From an uncultured Lentisphaeria bacterium (GTDB taxonomy: Bacteria > Verrucomicrobiota > Lentisphaeria > Victivallales > UBA1829), in assembly GCA_905211485.1 (NCBI GenBank), contig CAJMAW010000056.1:1-19358 (forward strand): 19,358 nucleotides of DNA, read 5' to 3'. Position 1 is the stretch's first letter. Each line of letters starts with the position of its first letter. The notes under the pieces are model-generated. The model worked only from the letters and a program-made list of their open reading frames with translations. It had not been told where the DNA came from and did no database searches. The position numbers were made by a program, and so were the translations under genes. Below, piece after piece: positions 5,641-12,232 of this stretch.

Positions 5641-6669
5641 TCAGTCTCTGGCGTAGAGTTTCTGGACAAGATCCACGGCGGCTCTGGCGTCTTCCGCGCT
5701 CACTCTCGGAGGTCTTTTTTCCCGGATGGCATCGACAAAATCGCGGATCTGGGCGGGGTGGCCGAGTCCGTAGTAATATTTCTCCTTCGCGGAGTCGATG
5801 TCTCTTTCGATTGAGTTGAAACGTTCCGTCACATTTTCTTCCAGGACTTTGTCTTTTGCCGTGAAGCGGAGCAGACGGTCGTTTCCGAGTTCCAGCGAGC
5901 ATTCCGTCCCGAAGAAAGAGAGGCGCGGTTCCCATGCCAGATGGCTTGCGCTTGTGGCGAGAATGCTTCCCAGGGCTCCGTTCCGGAAACGGAGCGCCGC
6001 GGAGGCGGTGTCTTCCGTTTCAATGGACTTTTCATGATTTCTGTTGGCATAGAAGCCGCTGAGATCCTCGACTCCGCCCATGAGCCACTGGAGAAGATCT
6101 ACGAAATGAATTGCCTGATTCATCAGGAGCGAGCCACCTTCCTGCTTCCATGTGCCGCGCCAGGCGTCCTGGAAATAATAGGCATCCGTCCGCAGGCAGG
6201 GCATGACAAGGGAGGCACAGAGCATTTTTCCGAAACAGCCGGAATCAATCAGCTCCTTCGCATAGAGCACGGAATGATCGAACCTGTGCTGGAAGACTCC
6301 CGCAAAAACAAGTTCAGGATGCCGTTTTCCCGCCTGAATCATCCTGTCCATGTTTTTTCTGCTGGAGGAAAGGGGCTTTTCGCAGAGAACATGTTTCCCC
6401 GCCTCCAGGGCGGCGACGGTCGCATCGGCATGGGATTCATGATCCGTGCAGACGGAAACCGCATCGATTTCCCGGGCGCCCAGAAGCTCTTTCATATCCG
6501 TGCAGACCTTCCCGACACGGAAGCGTTCCGCGAGCGATTGAGCCTTTTCCCGGACTGTGTCGCACAAAGCCGAGACCGTCACCCCGGGAATGCTCTGATA
6601 AGCGGTGATATGTTCAGGCGCGATGATTCCGCAGCCGATGATTCCGACATGGAGACTTTCCGGCGGCAT
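5641..6669 (-). CDS. Gfo/Idh/MocA-family NAD(P)-dependent oxidoreductase
   Basis: The 342-residue protein has an N-terminal Rossmann domain (VGIIGCGIIAPEHI at residues 8-21; the GxGxxA-like loop binds NAD(P)). The family signature CEKPLSSS at 96-103 has Lys98 as the likely catalytic or cofactor-contacting residue. The substrate-domain block GGSLLMNQAIHFVDLLQWLM includes His188 and Asp191. Members oxidise or reduce cyclic sugars, inositols and aminosugars; the specific substrate cannot be read here. The frame is open 35 codons upstream; I chose ATG 6669 because the family normally starts a few residues before the VGIIG strand. AAAGGA lies about 13 bases before it, which is long. No signal peptide, so cytoplasmic. 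Divergent from apgM. Confidence 0.87.
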   Translation of the reverse strand: MPPESLHVGIIGCGIIAPEHITAYQSIPGVTVSALCDTVREKAQSLAERFRVGKVCTDMKELLGAREIDAVSVCTDHESHADATVAALEAGKHVLCEKPLSSSRKNMDRMIQAGKRHPELVFAGVFQHRFDHSVLYAKELIDSGCFGKMLCASLVMPCLRTDAYYFQDAWRGTWKQEGGSLLMNQAIHFVDLLQWLMGGVEDLSGFYANRNHEKSIETEDTASAALRFRNGALGSILATSASHLAWEPRLSFFGTECSLELGNDRLLRFTAKDKVLEENVTERFNSIERDIDSAKEKYYYGLGHPAQIRDFVDAIREKRPPRVSAEDARAAVDLVQKLYARD

Positions 6670-6743
6670 TTTATCTTTCAAGTCCTTTCTTTGAATCTTC
6701 TGCAATTTTTCTGCATTCGTGAAAAAAACAGCCGTTGCGGTGA

Positions 6744-6774
6744 ATAATATGGAGTAAAAGCGCCGAAGAATCAA
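6744..6774 (-). promoter_or_regulatory. Possible promoter of the Gfo/Idh/MocA gene
   Basis: TTGATT (6774-6769) and TATTAT (6749-6744) on the minus strand are separated by 19 bases, longer than optimal. It is offered only because it lies in the right place and supports the downstream start at 6669. Confidence 0.25.
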
Positions 6775-6795
6775 CGGGAGAAGAAGAAAAAAATT

Positions 6796-6824
6796 TTGAA
6801 ATTGCCGTCTCCCGGAGCTATATT
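6796..6824 (+). promoter_or_regulatory. Sigma-70 promoter of apgM
   Basis: TTGAAA (6796-6801), a 17-base spacer and TATATT (6819-6824). Transcription would begin near 6831, giving a leader of about 70 bases that contains the hairpin at 6851-6879. Confidence 0.65.
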
Positions 6825-6850
6825 TACTCGAGCGTTTGAATCAGAAAAGA

Positions 6851-6879
6851 GCGGGCGTCAAACCGCAAGACCTGCCCGC
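6851..6879 (+). promoter_or_regulatory. GC-rich leader hairpin before apgM
   Basis: GCGGGC (6851-6856) pairs with GCCCGC (6874-6879), extended by GTC (6857-6859) with GAC (6869-6871) past a two-base bulge. The helix ends 2 bases before a cluster of ATG codons (6882, 6888, 6893, 6900). The ATGs at 6882 and 6888 are stopped at once by TGA; the ATG at 6893 opens a 14-codon frame that overlaps the apgM start. No ribosome-binding site is visible. The structure may control initiation; it matches no riboswitch I can name. Confidence 0.45.
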
Positions 6880-6899
6880 ATATGACCATGACATGAAGT

Positions 6900-8156
6900 A
6901 TGGATACTCAGATGAACAGCAGTTCCGCATTAAATGAATGCAATGATTTGAAGGGGAAGGCCGTAGTCTTCCTCGCCGACGGCATGGCCGATCTCCCGCT
7001 CGAGGAACTCGGGGGGAAAACCCCGCTCGAAGCCGTGGATACGCCGTGGATGGATTCCATCGCAGCAAAAGGAGCGTCCGGAACCTTTCTGACTCTGCCG
7101 GAAGGCTTTCCGACGTCCTCAGATGCGGCGAATATGTCCGTTCTGGGATACAGCCTGGCGAAATATTATCCGGGCAGGGGACCGATCGAGTCCGTCAGCA
7201 GGGATATCCGCCTGAGGGACGAGGATGTCGCATGGCGATGCAATCTTGTGAATGTAGAGGACGGCGTCCTGCGCGATTATTCCGCCGGACACATCTCCGG
7301 AGAGGACGCTCTCGTGCTCATGCAGGACCTCCAGAAGGAATTCGGATCGGAGAAGGTGACCTTCCACTCCGGAGTGAGTTACCGCAATCTCCTGATTTTG
7401 CACGGACGCGAATTCTCCGATCAGGTTGCCTATTTCAAGCCCGATTCCTCTCAGGACGAGCTTGTCTCCGCCCTTCGGCTGAAGGCGCTGGACGATTCCC
7501 CTGAAGCGGCGCATACCGTGGCCTTCCTCGAGGATCTTTCCGAAAAGACCGCGGCATTTCTTTCCGCCCATCCTCTGAACCGGAAACGGAAAGTGTCGGC
7601 GAACCGGATCTGGCCATGGAGTCCGGGGAGACGTCCGGACTTTCTTCCCTTCTGCGAGAAATACGAGGGAAAACGCGGCGCGGTCATTACCGCCGTCGAT
7701 GTGATCGCAGGGATTGCGAAATGCGCCGGGATGGAAGTGATTCCCGTCCCGGGAGCCACGGGGTATATCGACACCAATTACGAAGGGAAGGCCGCAGCCG
7801 CCATCCGGGCGATTGAACAGTATGATTTCGTCTACATCCATGTGGAGGCCATTGACGAATGTTCTCACGAGGGAAGTCTGGAACTCAAAATGCGTGCCAT
7901 TTCCGATTTTGAAAACCGGATTGTCAAACCGGTCATGCAGGCTCTGGAGGGCAGGGGCGTCACCTTTGCCGTGCTGCCGGATCATCCGGTGCCGGTGAAA
8001 CTCCGCAAACACACGCGGACTCCTGTCCCGGTAGCGCTCTGCGGGCCTTTCATCCGGCCGGACCGGGTGCTTCATTATTCCGAACGCGAAGCGCCGAACG
8101 GATCCCTCGGCTTCATGCAGGGGGATGAATTCATCCGGAAGGTGCTGAATCTCTGA
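6900..8156 (+). CDS. apgM: Cofactor-independent phosphoglycerate mutase, archaeal type
   Basis: The 418-residue protein belongs to the alkaline-phosphatase superfamily aPGM group, which interconverts 2- and 3-phosphoglycerate in glycolysis and gluconeogenesis using metal ions and a phospho-serine intermediate. Visible features are LADGMADLP near the N-terminus (metal-binding Asp) and GFPTSSDAANMSVLGY with the candidate catalytic Ser. Further on are ITAVDVIAGIAKCAGMEV, HVEAIDECSHEG (metal-binding Asp, Glu and His) and LPDHPVPVKLRKHTRTPVP (metal-binding Asp/His). The length fits the family. Some bacterial members are annotated as homoserine kinase-like, so that role cannot be excluded. Start ATG 6900 is the first usable codon in frame; ATG 6912 is an alternative. 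Neither has a clear ribosome-binding site. Confidence 0.93.
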   Translation: MDTQMNSSSALNECNDLKGKAVVFLADGMADLPLEELGGKTPLEAVDTPWMDSIAAKGASGTFLTLPEGFPTSSDAANMSVLGYSLAKYYPGRGPIESVSRDIRLRDEDVAWRCNLVNVEDGVLRDYSAGHISGEDALVLMQDLQKEFGSEKVTFHSGVSYRNLLILHGREFSDQVAYFKPDSSQDELVSALRLKALDDSPEAAHTVAFLEDLSEKTAAFLSAHPLNRKRKVSANRIWPWSPGRRPDFLPFCEKYEGKRGAVITAVDVIAGIAKCAGMEVIPVPGATGYIDTNYEGKAAAAIRAIEQYDFVYIHVEAIDECSHEGSLELKMRAISDFENRIVKPVMQALEGRGVTFAVLPDHPVPVKLRKHTRTPVPVALCGPFIRPDRVLHYSEREAPNGSLGFMQGDEFIRKVLNL

Positions 8157-8498
8157 TTACCGGCCGCTTTTTTGCCGTTCCCGGGGAAGAAAGCTTCTGC
8201 CGGGTTCCGTCCGTTCCGTCATGGACGGGTGTCCATGCGGCGCGGCGGAAAGAAAATGCGGGAAAACGGTTTGTTTCAAAGGCTTGCTCCCTCTTTTCCC
8301 GTATCTCCTCTCCCCGGATGGAAAGGGAAAGGAGAAAACGGCACGGGAAGCGGGGTGAGATTGGCTCCGGAAGGAGGCCTGATGTAATGCTTTCCCTCTG
8401 ATGTGTATTGAAAAAAGCAGTGAATCAAACCCGCTTGCACAAAAGGGAAGTCCCAATATTTTTTTCAGGAAAAGTTTTCTGTTTTTGAGGAAAACATA
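8157..8498. other. Intergenic stretch with CCGG-loop hairpin (copy b)
   Basis: About 340 bases between apgM and the ABC gene. CTCCTCTCCC (8305-8314) pairs with GGGAAAGGAG (8325-8334) with one mismatch, around a loop CGGATGGAAA. No T run follows. No gene is supported; the 71-codon frame at 8172-8387 is Gly/Lys/Pro-rich and unlike a protein. Confidence 0.4.
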
Positions 8499-8526
8499 TT
8501 GCCTTTTTCAGGGAAGTGAGTATAAT
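8499..8526 (+). promoter_or_regulatory. Promoter of the ABC exporter
   Basis: TTGCCT (8499-8504), a 16-base spacer and a perfect TATAAT (8521-8526), 50 bases before the ATG at 8577. Transcription would begin near 8533. Confidence 0.6.
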
Positions 8527-8576
8527 TAGTTCCCAATCCTACCGGACCCCCTGAATAAAATCGTCAGATTGGAAAA

Positions 8577-10364
8577 ATGGGCTTTTCAAAACTCTACGCC
8601 TTTATCAGACCGTACCGTGGACTCTGCTTTGTTTCGGCGTTGTCGCTTCTGATCTTCACCGGGCTTGGCATTCCGTTGCCGTGGTTTCTGAAAGTGATTA
8701 TTGATCACTGTCTGGAAGGGAATTACGGTTTTCTGGCACTGATGCTGTTCGGGATTCTGCTGACCTATGCGCTGCGGGAAATCTTTTTTTATGTCAGCCA
8801 CTATCTCTTTTATTACACGGGGCAGCGGATTCTGTTCGGGGTGAGAGTGAAGCTGTTCAAACATCTTCAGAGCCTGTCGCTGCGCTTTTATCAGGAGTAC
8901 CGGACCGGGAAGCTGATCTCCAATATTCTGACGGATGTGGCGATGCTGAACGGAATGATCAGCGCGGTGCTGGTGAATCTGGTGATCCATCTGTTCACGA
9001 TCACTTGCATTCTTCTGGCGCTGATCTGCATGAGTCCGAAACTTTCTCTGGTCTGCCTGTTTCTGATCCCGATGCAGATTCTGAATTTCATGTATTTCAA
9101 GAGAGGGATGCAGAGGGATTCCAAGGAACTGAGGGAGAGGATGTCGGAAGTGTCGGCAAGCCTTGCGGAAACGATCAACGGGATCAAGGTGGTGAAGTCC
9201 TTCGGGAAGGAGCGGACGGAGAACCGGGAATTTGTGGGGAAACTGCGTCCAGCGTTTGATCTTTCGATGTCGATGAACATGAAGAGCGCGTACACGTGGA
9301 TGATCGCGGAGGCGGTGAACATTCTGAGCATTGTCACGGCTCTGGGCTGGGGGGGATATATGGTGGCGCGCGGAGAGATGTCCGTGGGCGGACTGGTGGC
9401 GTATTACACGTACCTGTCCATGCTGACCAGTCCACTCAACGCGCTGAGCGGGCTGACCACGGCCATCACGGACGGAATGACAAGCGTCGAACGCATATCG
9501 AATCTTCTGGCGGCGGTTCCGGAAATCAAGGAGGCCGAGGAACCGAGGGAACTGGAGAATGCAAAGGGGCATCTGAATTTTGATTCGGTGTTTTTCGCTT
9601 ACACGCAGAAGAAGCCCGTCCTGAAAAATTTCACACTGGACGTGAAACCGGGGTTGAAAGTGGCGCTTGTCGGTCCTTCCGGTTCCGGGAAGTCCACGGT
9701 GGCCAGCCTCCTGATGCGTTTCTTCGACGTGACCGACGGGTGCATCAAAATCGACGGCATAGACATCCGGGACATTTCCATGGAATCCCTTCGCAAAAAT
9801 GTTGGGATCGTGCTTCAGGAATCCTTTCTTTTCAGCGGCACGATAGAGGAAAACATCCGCTACGGCCGTCCGGAAGCGACGCGCGAGGAAGTGATCGAGG
9901 CGGCGAAAATGGCGAATGCCCACGAGTTCATCATGGAGCTTCCGAAAGGATATCATTCCCCCGCGGGAGAAAACGGCGTAATGCTTTCAGGCGGGCAGAA
10001 ACAGCGGATTGCGATTGCCCGTGCCATTCTGAAAAATCCCTCCGTCCTGGTGCTGGACGAAGCCACCTCCGCGCTGGACACCGTTTCCGAAGCCGCCGTG
10101 CAGGACGCGCTTGACAAACTCATGGAAAACCGGACGAGCATCATTATCGCCCATCGTCTTTCAACGGTGCGCAATTCCGATCTGATTGTGGTGCTGAAGG
10201 ATGGCGTCGTGGTGCAGAAGGGGCCGCATTCGCAGCTGCTTCTGGAGGACGGCATTTACCGCGAGCTGTATGCGCTTCAGCTGAAGGAGAAAAACGGGGG
10301 GAGGGGTGAACTGTTTGCCGTCGGAGATCCTGAAAGTGTACGGAATTCCGTTTTCCCGTCCTGA
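8577..10364 (+). CDS. ABC exporter, fused membrane and ATPase domains (MsbA-like)
   Basis: The 595-residue half-transporter has six membrane helices over about residues 1-310, then a nucleotide-binding domain. Walker A is GPSGSGKST at 366-374, the signature LSGGQKQR starts at 470, Walker B is VLVLDEATSALD with Asp494/Glu495, and the switch His is His526 in IIAHRLST. It would work as a homodimer in the inner membrane, exporting lipid, peptide or drug-like substrate with ATP. It lacks an N-terminal C39 peptidase domain, so it is not a bacteriocin-processing exporter. MsbA-type lipid flippases share this layout. The HlyD-like gene follows after 160 bases and is probably its periplasmic partner. 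The ATG at 8577 has only a weak upstream GGA. The C-terminal ~25 residues past the ATPase fold are not conserved-looking. Confidence 0.9.
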   Translation: MGFSKLYAFIRPYRGLCFVSALSLLIFTGLGIPLPWFLKVIIDHCLEGNYGFLALMLFGILLTYALREIFFYVSHYLFYYTGQRILFGVRVKLFKHLQSLSLRFYQEYRTGKLISNILTDVAMLNGMISAVLVNLVIHLFTITCILLALICMSPKLSLVCLFLIPMQILNFMYFKRGMQRDSKELRERMSEVSASLAETINGIKVVKSFGKERTENREFVGKLRPAFDLSMSMNMKSAYTWMIAEAVNILSIVTALGWGGYMVARGEMSVGGLVAYYTYLSMLTSPLNALSGLTTAITDGMTSVERISNLLAAVPEIKEAEEPRELENAKGHLNFDSVFFAYTQKKPVLKNFTLDVKPGLKVALVGPSGSGKSTVASLLMRFFDVTDGCIKIDGIDIRDISMESLRKNVGIVLQESFLFSGTIEENIRYGRPEATREEVIEAAKMANAHEFIMELPKGYHSPAGENGVMLSGGQKQRIAIARAILKNPSVLVLDEATSALDTVSEAAVQDALDKLMENRTSIIIAHRLSTVRNSDLIVVLKDGVVVQKGPHSQLLLEDGIYRELYALQLKEKNGGRGELFAVGDPESVRNSVFPS

Positions 10365-10524
10365 GGAGAAGCGGGCCGGATTTCCGGCGCACCGCCCCCG
10401 GGACTGCTGCCGCGGGCGCGGGAGGAGGACACACTGGAAGACAAGGATAAAGAATACAACATACGACTTACGGCTTACGCACTTGCATTTCTCACTGTAA
10501 TACATGGATTGAGGTGTTTTCGAA

Positions 10525-11790
10525 ATGAATTCCATACATTCCAGTCCGCATGCCGGTCTGCGTGCGAGGTTCCGCATATTTGTGCTTCTGCTTCTTCTTG
10601 CTCTGCTCTTCATTCCTCTGGTGGGGGTGATGCTTTTTGTGGTGGAGATCGAAGATGCGGTGTACTGCAACGGAGTGGTGGTGCCGGATGAATATTATGA
10701 AGTGGTCTCCCACCTCAACGCCCGGGTCACGAAACTCAATTTCCGGACGGGGGACGAAGTGAAACAGGGCGATGTGATTGCCGAACTTGATTCCCTGACC
10801 TATGAGAACGACGCACTTGAAGCCCAGGCCGCCATTGCCGAACTGAAAGCCGAATACGAACTGAAGAAATCAGAACTTCAGCTTCTGGAAAAGGAACCTC
10901 TTCCCCAGCTGCTCTGGCATTCGGAAATCAATTACAAAGAAGCCGTTCAGCGTGCCGACAAAGCGAAGGAAAAACTCGAACGCTACCGCACTCTGATCGA
11001 ATCCAACGCGATTTCCAAAATTGAATTCGATACGGCCGAGCTGGAATACATTCAGCTTCAGGCGGAAGTGGTCCGCGCCGAGGCCAACCGCCGCCGCGTT
11101 CAGGACGGACTTGCGGAAAGTTATGTGAAAAAGGCGCGGAACGAACTGGCCCTTGTCCAGGCGAAGCTGGACGGCAGATCCGCCGCCCTTGCCCATTACC
11201 GGAAACTGATTGCAGACTGCAAACTGCGCGCTCCCGCCGATGGAAGAATTGTGGAAATCCAGTGTCGCGACACCATGTATGTGGAACAGGGCAAAACCGC
11301 CGTCACGCTCGCCGGTGGCGGAGACCTGATGGTGATCGCGGAGGTGGATGAACGTTTCATCCGGAAAATCCGCCTTGGCCAGAAGGCCAGGGTCTCCAGC
11401 GAAGTGTTCAACCGCCTTCAGTACGGCAGTTTTTCCGCGGAGGTGGTGAAGATCGGCTATATCCCCATCCCTTCTGCGAGCGGTGTCACGGCGTATCCCG
11501 TCAAGATGCGCCTGGACCCGGACGGCTGCGACATCCGGATCGGTTCCCGGACCGCCGTCACGCTCATCACCGGGAAAAGGCCCGCCATTTTCGCCCTTCT
11601 GAACATCAGCGATGAAGATCTGTACATTAAAAAGAAATACCAGCGCAAAATGGAAACGGAACGTCTTGAGCGGGAAAAAGCAAAACGGGAGAAGGAAACT
11701 TCTTCTCCGGAGCCCTCTCCCGCAACGGGGGGACTTCCCGTTTCCCCCGTTCCCTCCTCCGGACCGCGCGGCGGCGGTCCCTCCGCCTGA
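10525..11790 (+). CDS. HlyD-family membrane fusion (periplasmic adaptor) protein
   Basis: The 421-residue protein has a short cytoplasmic N-terminus and one membrane helix at about residues 17-40. The first lipoyl half-motif (VVSHLNARVTKLNFRTGDEV, 60-79) is followed by QGDVIAELDS. A long charged coiled-coil hairpin spans about 92-225, then the second lipoyl half (LRAPADGRIVEIQ, 234-246) and beta-barrel segments. This is the type I secretion and tripartite efflux adaptor layout, linking an inner-membrane ABC exporter to an outer-membrane channel. No TolC-like gene is in the window. GAGG lies about 10 bases before the ATG. The C-terminus is odd: a basic coiled segment followed by a Pro/Gly/Ser-rich tail of about 30 residues. 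Probably transcribed with the ABC gene; the 160-base gap holds a GCCGGA-TT-TCCGGC palindrome at 10375-10388. Confidence 0.88.
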   Translation: MNSIHSSPHAGLRARFRIFVLLLLLALLFIPLVGVMLFVVEIEDAVYCNGVVVPDEYYEVVSHLNARVTKLNFRTGDEVKQGDVIAELDSLTYENDALEAQAAIAELKAEYELKKSELQLLEKEPLPQLLWHSEINYKEAVQRADKAKEKLERYRTLIESNAISKIEFDTAELEYIQLQAEVVRAEANRRRVQDGLAESYVKKARNELALVQAKLDGRSAALAHYRKLIADCKLRAPADGRIVEIQCRDTMYVEQGKTAVTLAGGGDLMVIAEVDERFIRKIRLGQKARVSSEVFNRLQYGSFSAEVVKIGYIPIPSASGVTAYPVKMRLDPDGCDIRIGSRTAVTLITGKRPAIFALLNISDEDLYIKKKYQRKMETERLEREKAKREKETSSPEPSPATGGLPVSPVPSSGPRGGGPSA

Positions 11791-11881
11791 TGATGCCGAC
11801 TCCGATTCCGGACTTTGATTCCGCATCCGGTGTTTTCTGAGTCCGCCTGATCCTGCGCCGTGTCTGCGGCAGTCGGATTTC

Positions 11882-11922
11882 TCAAGGTCTTTTTCTTCAA
11901 GGTCTTTTTTTCTTCAAGGTCT
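11882..11922 (+). repeat. Three tandem copies of TCAAGGTCT with T-rich spacers
   Basis: TCAAGGTCT begins at 11882, 11897 and 11914 (spacing 15 and 17 bases), separated by T-rich linkers. It lies about 90 bases after the HlyD-like gene. It may be a slippage-generated array or spaced binding sites; the T runs could aid termination. A TTTTCC/GGAAAA hairpin with a GC-rich loop follows at about 11947-11974. Confidence 0.6.
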
Positions 11923-12052
11923 CCGGCAGAAAGGGAAAACGAAGGCTTTTTTCCGCCGTTCTCCGCCGGGAAAAGAGGGGCAGGGGAAATCTTTTTTGAG
12001 GGTTGACTTGAAAATTTATGATTCCGGGGAGGAAAAGCGCTCCGGATGGGAT

Positions 12053-12085
12053 TATATTCCACTAGCATTGCAGTTCTGACTGCAA
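12053..12085 (+). promoter_or_regulatory. -10 element and palindrome upstream of the GH-like gene
   Basis: TATATT (12053-12058) is a candidate -10, with no good -35 at the usual distance. Ten bases later a perfect 7-bp palindrome, TTGCAGT (12068-12074) and ACTGCAA (12079-12085) with a TCTG centre, sits over the predicted transcription start. That position is typical of a repressor operator; as RNA it is a 5'-terminal stem-loop that would stabilise the transcript. Confidence 0.45.
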
Positions 12086-12103
12086 AGAGCGTGTTGTGGC
12101 GCG

Positions 12104-12132
12104 CCTGCTGAGGCAGGGGAAAAAGCCCCTGC
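12104..12132 (+). promoter_or_regulatory. Mutually exclusive leader hairpins
   Basis: CCTGC (12104-12108) can pair with GCAGG (12113-12117) around a TGAG loop. Alternatively, GCAGGGG (12113-12119) pairs with CCCCTGC (12126-12132) around AAAAAG. The two folds use the same strand, so they cannot coexist. They lie 100 bases before the GH-like start; no T run follows, so if regulatory they would act on translation or stability. Confidence 0.4.
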
Positions 12133-12232
12133 GGCTGCGGGCGTTTCTGAAGATGACACGCCTGTGTGAGGAAGAAGAAAGCAAACGAATTACAAGCGAA
12201 TCCAAAACGAAATTCAAAAGAAGGTGAATCAG

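Noticed and set aside
5941..6747. A 268-codon plus-strand frame opposite the Gfo/Idh/MocA gene
   Set aside because: The opposite strand has the EKP and Rossmann motifs of a well-known family; this frame has none.
8586..9956. A 456-codon open frame on the minus strand opposite the ABC exporter
   Set aside because: His/Gln/Arg-rich translation with no domain, lying wholly antisense to a clear ABC transporter; long shadow frames are expected in GC-rich coding DNA.
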